NCBI RefSeq assembly: GCF_007671725.1 | Contig: NZ_VCNM01000002.1 | Span: 1,116,001-1,180,000, forward strand | DNA length: 64,000 nt | Source of the DNA: Halorubrum depositum | Lineage (GTDB): Archaea > Halobacteriota > Halobacteria > Halobacteriales > Haloferacaceae | Reading direction: 5' to 3' | Shown here: positions 59,396-64,000 of the stretch, piece by piece | Layout of the letters: every line of letters begins with the position of its first letter | How positions within the stretch are numbered: position 1 is the stretch's first letter | Notes under the pieces: generated by a model | What the model saw: the letters and a program-made list of their open reading frames with translations, nothing else | What the model was told of the DNA's origin: nothing | Databases searched by the model: none | Position numbers and translations under genes: made by a program

Positions 59396-60607
59396 ATGCT
59401 GTCCCTCTCAGACGTTCACGCGGCGCGCGACCGCGTCGACGGCGTGGCGCGTCACACGCCCTTGGAGCGCTCGCGGACTTTCTCCGAGATGAGCGGCGCG
59501 GACGTCCGGCTCAAGCTGGAGAACTTCCAACGCACCGGCGCGTTCAAGATCCGCGGCGCGATGAACCGGATCGCGACGCTCTCCGAGGCGGAGCGCGAGG
59601 CCGGCGTCGTCACCGCGAGCGCGGGGAACCACGCGCAGGGCGTCGCCCTCGCGGCCCAGCGCGCCGGGGTCGACGCCACCGTCGTGATGCCGAAGTTCGC
59701 GCCCGTCTCGAAGGTGAAGGCCACGCGCGGGTACGGCGCCAGCGTCCGACTGGAGGGCGTCGACTACGACGAGGCGCAGGCGTACGCCCACGAGCTGGAG
59801 CGCGAGGAGGGACGCACCTACGTCCACGCGTTCGACGACCCGGTGGTGATGGCCGGGCAGGGGACGCTCGGGCTGGAGATCGTCGACGACTGCCCCGAGC
59901 TCGACACCGTCGTCGTCCCGATCGGCGGGGGCGGCCTCATCTCTGGCGTCGCCGTCGCGATCAAAGCGCAGCTCCCCGACGTGCGGGTCGTCGGGGTGCA
60001 GGCCGAGGGCGCGGCGTCGGCGGCAAAATCCCTAGAGGCGGGCGAAGTGGTGGAGATCGACAGCGTCGACACGATCGCCGACGGGATCGCCACGCGGGCG
60101 GTCGGCGAGGAGACCCTCGAGGTCATGGCGGAGTACGTCGACGAGGTCGTCGCGGTGGACGACCGCGAGATCGCTCTCGCGCTCACGCTCCTCCTCGAAC
60201 GCTCGAAGACGCTCGTGGAGGGCGCCGGCGCGGTGTCGCTCGCCGCGATCCTCTCGGAGGCGTTCGAGTACGACGACGGCGAGACGGTCGTCGCCGCGCT
60301 CTGCGGCGGCAACATCGACCTCAACCGACTCGGCACCGTGATCCGACGCGGGCTGGTCCAGATGGGTCGGTACCTCAAGATCACGGTCGACCTGAAGGAC
60401 CGCCCCGGCGAGTTGGAGCGCGTCTCCAGCATCGTCGCGCGCACCGGCGCGAACGTGTACGCGGTCCACCACGACCGCACCTCGCGGGACGTCGCCGTCA
60501 ACGCAGCCGAGCTCGAACTGGAACTGGAGACCGACGACGCCGAACACGCCGCCGACATCGTCGACGCGCTCGAGGCCGACGGGTACGTGGTCGAGATCCT
60601 GTCGTGA
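59396..60607 (+). CDS. ilvA: Threonine ammonia-lyase (threonine deaminase)
   Basis: PLP enzyme converting threonine to 2-oxobutanoate for isoleucine synthesis, with 2-aminocrotonate as reactive intermediate that RidA removes. The 403 residues have the PLP lysine K51 in FKIRGA, SAGNHAQG, and the phosphate-binding glycine loop PIGGGGLISG. A C-terminal ACT domain (about 326-403; YLKITVDLKDRPGELERVSSIVARTGANVYAVHHDR) allows feedback by amino acids. The stop lies close to the end of repeat element copy 4. Confidence 0.96.
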   Translation: MLSLSDVHAARDRVDGVARHTPLERSRTFSEMSGADVRLKLENFQRTGAFKIRGAMNRIATLSEAEREAGVVTASAGNHAQGVALAAQRAGVDATVVMPKFAPVSKVKATRGYGASVRLEGVDYDEAQAYAHELEREEGRTYVHAFDDPVVMAGQGTLGLEIVDDCPELDTVVVPIGGGGLISGVAVAIKAQLPDVRVVGVQAEGAASAAKSLEAGEVVEIDSVDTIADGIATRAVGEETLEVMAEYVDEVVAVDDREIALALTLLLERSKTLVEGAGAVSLAAILSEAFEYDDGETVVAALCGGNIDLNRLGTVIRRGLVQMGRYLKITVDLKDRPGELERVSSIVARTGANVYAVHHDRTSRDVAVNAAELELELETDDAEHAADIVDALEADGYVVEILS

Positions 60608-60980
60608 AGCAGGCGATCACGACGACCATTTATAAATAGAACTGCGGTGGCGCGTGCCGACGAGCGGCCGCAGGCCGCGAGTCGCACGCGCGAGGGACGC
60701 GGCGACCGGAGCGAAGCGGAGGGAGCCGCGAGGCTGGGGAGGAGTGAGGCTGCGGTGCTGTGCGGGGCGGGGTGGGACCCAAAGGGGCAGTCGGGAGGAC
60801 GAAGCACGGCGACGCAAGGACCGCAGGAGCGAGTGGAACGAGCGACGAGGACCACAGCGAGCCGCGCGAGTCCTCCCGGCTGGGGCTTTGGCGATGTCCT
60901 CCCCGGCAGCAGCCACGTATCGCCGAGCGGCTGGGGCTTTGGCGGTGTTCGCCGCCGGTTCGCGGTAAGCTATTTATAAA
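60608..60980 (-). repeat. Dispersed structured element, copy 4 (long form; putative ncRNA gene)
   Basis: Minus strand: TATA box TTTATAAA at 60980-60973, predicted first base G60950, then CGCCAAAGCCCCAGCC; a second copy of this block follows 51 bases on (60891-60878). That second block pairs with 60780-60792 around an 85-nt module closed by GGGAGGAC (60793-60800) and GTCCTCCC (60870-60877). The end hairpin uses GCGCGTGC (60650-60657) with GCACGCGC (60684-60691) and inner GCGGCC/GGCCGC. Another TTTATAAA at 60629-60636 lies beyond it. It occupies the gap between convergent ilvA and trxB. Confidence 0.65.
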
Positions 60981-61087
60981 CGAGTGTCCGGAGCGGTGGC
61001 AGCGGTCGGCTCGCAACCAGTTAATCGTCAATCGCCGAAATCGGAACCGGCCGATTATTTATAAATACCGACAATGGCGAGCGCGTA
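60981..61087. other. Gap between repeat copy 4 and trxB
   Basis: About 105 bases, more AT-rich than average, with a further palindromic TTTATAAA at 61058-61065. No gene or homology to the element is seen here. Confidence 0.3.
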
Positions 61088-62158
61088 TTAGTCGTCCGCG
61101 GCCGCGGCGTCGACCTCAGTTTCATAAAGCTCGCCGGCGCGCTCGCGCTCGGAGAGGTAGTCGTCGGCGTCGAGCGCGGCCTTCACGCCCATCCCGCTCG
61201 CGGTGGCCGCCTGCTGGTAGTGGAAGTCCACCACGTCGCCCGCGCCGAAGAGGCCCTCGACGCCGGTGCGCGTCTGGCCGCCGCCGCGGCCGCCCTCGGT
61301 GATCAGGTAGCCGTCGTCGTCGGTCTCGATCCCCGTCCCCTCGAGGAAGTCCGTGTTCGGCGTGTGGCCAATAGCGAAGAAGACGGCGCCGACATCGAAC
61401 TCGTACTCGTCGACCTCGTCGGCGGTCGCCGGGTCCTCCAGCTTCTCCGTCGGGTGGCCGTTCGGGTGCTCGACGAGCGTCACGTGGTCGACGCCGTCTT
61501 CGGGGGTGCCGTGGATCTCGGTGAGCTCGGTGTTGAGGAGGAGCTCGATCTCGCCGTCCTCGACCTTGTCCATCACCCGCTCGATCCAGACGTCCTCCGC
61601 GCGGAACTCCTCGCGGCGGTGCGCGATGTAGACGGTGTCCGCGAACTTCGTCAGGAAGTTCGCCTCCTCCATGGCTGCGTCGCCGCCGCCGACGACGAGC
61701 ATGTCCTCGCCGCGGAAGAAGGCGCCGTCGCAGGTGGCGCACGTCGAGAGGCCGTACCCCATCAGCTCGTCTTCGCCGGGGACGCCGAGGGTCCGGGCGC
61801 TCGCGCCGGAGGCGGCGATCACGGCGTCGGCGGTGTAGGCGTCGCCGTTCGTGAGCTCGACGCGGAAGTGGCCCGCCGGCTCCTTCGAGACGTCCTCGAT
61901 GACCCCGTTGCGGGCCTCGGCGCCGAACTTCTCCGCCTGCGCCTTCATGTCGTTGATCAGCTGCGGCCCGGAGATCCCCTCGGGGAAGCCGGGGTAGTTC
62001 TCCACGTCGGTGGTGAGCGTGAGCTGGCCGCCCGGCTCGTCGCCCTCGATGAGCAGGGGGCCGTTGTTCGACCGCGCGGCGTAGATGGCCGCGGAGAGCC
62101 CCGCGATACCGGTGCCGGCGATGATCAGTCGGCGGTGGTCGACAATATCGTCAGTCAT
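61088..62158 (-). CDS. trxB: Thioredoxin-disulfide reductase
   Basis: FAD enzyme that passes electrons to thioredoxin. The 356 residues have the FAD motif LIIAGTGIAGLSAAIYAAR (about 11-29), redox CATCDG near 137-142 and NAD(P)-binding VVGGGDAAMEEA (about 156-167). The second FAD motif is LFGAGDVVDFHYQQAATASGMG. GTGIAG instead of GSGPAG in the FAD motif and GGGDAA are normal variants. Haloarchaeal proteins of this kind carry a short acidic C-terminal tail, also seen here. Confidence 0.96.
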   Translation of the reverse strand: MTDDIVDHRRLIIAGTGIAGLSAAIYAARSNNGPLLIEGDEPGGQLTLTTDVENYPGFPEGISGPQLINDMKAQAEKFGAEARNGVIEDVSKEPAGHFRVELTNGDAYTADAVIAASGASARTLGVPGEDELMGYGLSTCATCDGAFFRGEDMLVVGGGDAAMEEANFLTKFADTVYIAHRREEFRAEDVWIERVMDKVEDGEIELLLNTELTEIHGTPEDGVDHVTLVEHPNGHPTEKLEDPATADEVDEYEFDVGAVFFAIGHTPNTDFLEGTGIETDDDGYLITEGGRGGGQTRTGVEGLFGAGDVVDFHYQQAATASGMGVKAALDADDYLSERERAGELYETEVDAAAADD

Positions 62159-62257
62159 GCAATACTGTTCGCCGCCGCGAAATATGTAGGTTGCGCCATC
62201 GGGCGCGGCGGGCGGCCGACCGCGGGAGCCCCCTCGGTTCCGCCGTGAGGCGGTCGC

Positions 62258-63694
62258 TCACTCGGTCGGGAACTCCGGCGGCGCGCCGGTCGGCTGCGTC
62301 GGCGCGTCGTCGAGCGCCTCGAAGAACCGGCCGGAGACGAACGCCTCGACGACCTCCGGCAGCGACTCTGACTCCGAGACTTCCTTCAGAATGCCGAGGG
62401 GAACCTGCGCGCCGGCCATGGTGGCGTGGCCGCCCGCGGAGCCGACCGGGTCGAGCGCGTCACGGAGCAGCTCGCCCACGTCGAGCTCCGCGCCGCGCGA
62501 CCGCGCGGAGCCGTAGATCACCCCGTCCATGTAGCCGTAGACGAACGTGACCGTGACGCCGTCCAGGTCCAGGAGGCGCTCGGCCGCCTGCGCGAGGGTG
62601 TCGCGGTCGCTGATCTCGCCGACGCAGGAGGCGACCGTCGACCCCCGGACGTCCCGCCCCTCGATGGCGTTCGCGAGCACCCGGAGCGTCTCCTGGCTCA
62701 CGCTCGGGCTCTCGACGCGTTCGAGCGTCGACTCGTCGGCGAGCGGCGACAGCGACGCCGCCGCCTCGAAGTCCGGGATCGACGTCGACCGGGTGAAGTC
62801 CTTCGTGTCGATCCGGATCCCGTACAGCAGGGCCGTGGCGAGCTCCCGCTCCGGCTCGACGCCGAGCCGCGAGAGGTACTCCTCGATCAGCGTGCTCGTC
62901 GCGCCGGCGTCCGGCCGGATGTCGACGAACGACCCCGCGACCGGCCCGCGGGGCGGGTGGTGGTCGACGACCACGTCGACGGGATACTCCTCGGGGAGGC
63001 TGTCGTTGATCCCCGCCCGGGAGTGGTCGACGAGGGCCACCCCGTCGTAGTCGTCGAGATCGATGTCGTCGAACGTCGACAGCGAGAGGTCGAGTAAGTT
63101 CACCATCGCGCGGTTCTCCTGGTGGGCGATCTCGCCGCCGTAACAGGGGTCGGCGGGGACGCCGACGACGTCGGCGACCCGCGCCAGCCCGATCGCGCTC
63201 GCGATGGCGTCCGGGTCGGGGTTGTCGTGCGCGACGACGAGGAGGGGACCGGAGAGCTCGCGGAGCGTCGAGAGCAGCCGGACCGGCAGCTCGTCGCCGT
63301 CGGCGTCGGTCGCCTCCCGGACGCGCGCGGCCAACGCCTCGACCGGGTCGACGACGCGGTCGGCGACCGCCTCCAGCGCCGACCCCTGGGCCGCGGTCGG
63401 GTTCGTCCCGACGTGCGCGACGATCATCGCGTCCGGGTAGCGCTCCCTGGCGGCCTCCGCGGCGGCGACGTTGCGCGCGGGGTCGTCGCTCGCGATCAGC
63501 ACGACCGCGGCGTGGTCGGGGTACGCCGACGGGTCGGTGGGATCGGCCTCGACGGTGGCGACGTTGCGGTCGCGGAGCGTCGACACCCATCCGGTGTCGT
63601 CGGTGATCGCGACGAGCTCGACGCCCTCCTCGCGGCTGCGGTCGACGAGCGTGTTCCCGACCGCGCTACAGCCGAGCAGCAGACGCCGGGCCAT
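62258..63694 (-). CDS. RCK-N (TrkA-N) / DHH-DHHA1 phosphoesterase fusion
   Basis: 478 residues. An N-terminal Rossmann/RCK-like domain (about 1-120; RRLLLGCSAVGNTLVDRSREEGVELVAITDD) is joined to a DHH phosphoesterase with LLVVAHDNPDPDAIASAIGLARVA (motif I), VALVDHS (motif II) and VVVDHHPPRG (DHH motif). A DHHA1 domain ends GSAGGHATMAGAQVP. The DHH part may hydrolyse nano-RNA, c-di-AMP or pAp; the RCK part would sense nucleotides. The GxGxxG motif reads GCSAVG, so nucleotide binding is uncertain. Confidence 0.88.
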   Translation of the reverse strand: MARRLLLGCSAVGNTLVDRSREEGVELVAITDDTGWVSTLRDRNVATVEADPTDPSAYPDHAAVVLIASDDPARNVAAAEAARERYPDAMIVAHVGTNPTAAQGSALEAVADRVVDPVEALAARVREATDADGDELPVRLLSTLRELSGPLLVVAHDNPDPDAIASAIGLARVADVVGVPADPCYGGEIAHQENRAMVNLLDLSLSTFDDIDLDDYDGVALVDHSRAGINDSLPEEYPVDVVVDHHPPRGPVAGSFVDIRPDAGATSTLIEEYLSRLGVEPERELATALLYGIRIDTKDFTRSTSIPDFEAAASLSPLADESTLERVESPSVSQETLRVLANAIEGRDVRGSTVASCVGEISDRDTLAQAAERLLDLDGVTVTFVYGYMDGVIYGSARSRGAELDVGELLRDALDPVGSAGGHATMAGAQVPLGILKEVSESESLPEVVEAFVSGRFFEALDDAPTQPTGAPPEFPTE

Positions 63695-63730
63695 ACGGGC
63701 GCGACGGGGTGCGAAAGGAAAACGCTGCCG

Positions 63731-64000
63731 TCATTCGCCGGGGACGTCGGTGCCGTCCTCCCGCAGCGCCCCGTTCACCGCGGCGGCGACGTCGACCGCG
63801 GCGCGGTTCTCCGCCGCGTCGTGGACGCGCACGAGGTCGGCCCCCCGATCCGCGGCGAGCGCGGTGGCGGCGACGGTGGCGTGCTCGCGGTCGTCCGGGT
63901 CGCGGCCGACCCCCCCGAACATCGACTTGTGCGAGTGACCGATCAGCACCGGGCAGTCGAGCGCGGCGAACTCCCCGACGCGGTCGAGCAGCTCGAACGC
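63731..64000 (-). CDS. folP: Dihydropteroate synthase, 3' part (cut by window end)
   Basis: Only the last 89 residues are in the window; the frame stays open to base 64000. FELLDRVGEFAALDCPVLIG leads into HSHKSMFGG and ADRGADLVRVHDAAENRAAVDVAAAV, the C-terminal barrel strands of DHPS with the conserved R-x-H pterin/phosphate site. It condenses pABA-type substrate and dihydropterin diphosphate in folate synthesis. In haloarchaea folP is often fused to folC; that part would be outside. DHFR at 4.2 kb belongs to the same pathway. Confidence 0.9.
   Translation of the reverse strand, partial: AFELLDRVGEFAALDCPVLIGHSHKSMFGGVGRDPDDREHATVAATALAADRGADLVRVHDAAENRAAVDVAAAVNGALREDGTDVPGE

Noticed and set aside
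1-64000. CRISPR arrays, insertion sequences, rRNA, replication origin
   Set aside because: No regularly spaced short repeats with spacers beyond the three 29-bp-spaced units, no transposase motif, no ribosomal RNA sequence, and no Orc1/Cdc6 gene or ORB-like repeats were seen.

Overview
The window is chromosomal DNA of a haloarchaeon. It is very GC-rich with strong G/C bias at third codon positions, the proteins are acidic, genes are packed, and many starts lie 25-35 bases downstream of an archaeal TATA box (leaderless mRNAs). The archaeal information machinery is present: RfcS, L15e, thermosome, ABCE1, class I CCA-adding enzyme, UbaA/SAMP2 and an intron-bearing tRNA. The gene content and intergenic repeats point to the order Haloferacales, probably Halorubrum; that genus call is inference. 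Most of the window is ordinary core genome. I see no transposase, integrase, CRISPR array, rRNA or replication origin.

Layout. 0-8 kb: gatB, a SAMP2-like ubiquitin-fold modifier with a tail beyond its diglycine, a GNAT enzyme, rlmE, dihydrofolate reductase, an ornithine cyclodeaminase/alanine dehydrogenase family enzyme, the E1-like ubaA, ridA. 8-12 kb: tRNA-Ser with a duplicated 3' end, thermosome followed by a row of perfect hairpins, L15e. 12-17 kb: a TetR regulator divergent from a CARDB-type surface protein and an RND/MMPL permease. 17-24 kb: a ribbon-helix-helix regulator and VUT transporter, beta-propeller protein, DUF5781 protein, CNNM/CorC protein, glutaredoxin-like plus Cys-less peroxiredoxin-like pair, TsaC/Sua5. 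24-29 kb: MoxR ATPase facing a DUF4129-DUF7269-DUF58-DUF7519 operon. 29-43 kb: ABCE1 and an EMC6-like protein, small winged-helix regulators, a 2-hydroxyacid dehydrogenase, a methyltransferase, a pilin-like protein, a membrane-anchored winged-helix protein, ETF beta/alpha, RfcS. 43-50 kb: PiT transporter with a 42-residue partner, YgfZ-like protein, archaemetzincin, UPF0146, HAD phosphatase, and two tRNA genes flanking a PD-(D/E)XK endonuclease. 50-64 kb: cca, CrcB pair, HerA-like ATPase, two PCMT paralogues, two Hsp20, a SpoIIM-type membrane protein, ilvA, trxB, an RCK-DHH fusion and the 3' end of folP.

Working together. SAMP2 and UbaA are the modifier and its activating enzyme for protein sampylation and tRNA thiolation. 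Thermosome and the Hsp20/PCMT cluster are proteostasis genes. DHFR and FolP both belong to folate synthesis. Two tRNA genes, the endonuclease and cca lie together. TetR, surface protein and RND permease form a regulated export module.

The most unusual signal is a dispersed intergenic element present four times (about 1-242, 20202-20390, 45224-45420, 60635-60980). Each copy has a TATA box 29-30 bases before a conserved first base, then a hairpin with a symmetric C3/C3 internal loop closed by a variable stem, and a second variable hairpin near the other end. The TATA-to-start spacers differ in sequence but keep their length, and the stems show compensatory changes. This looks like a family of independently transcribed structured RNAs sitting in gaps between convergent genes.
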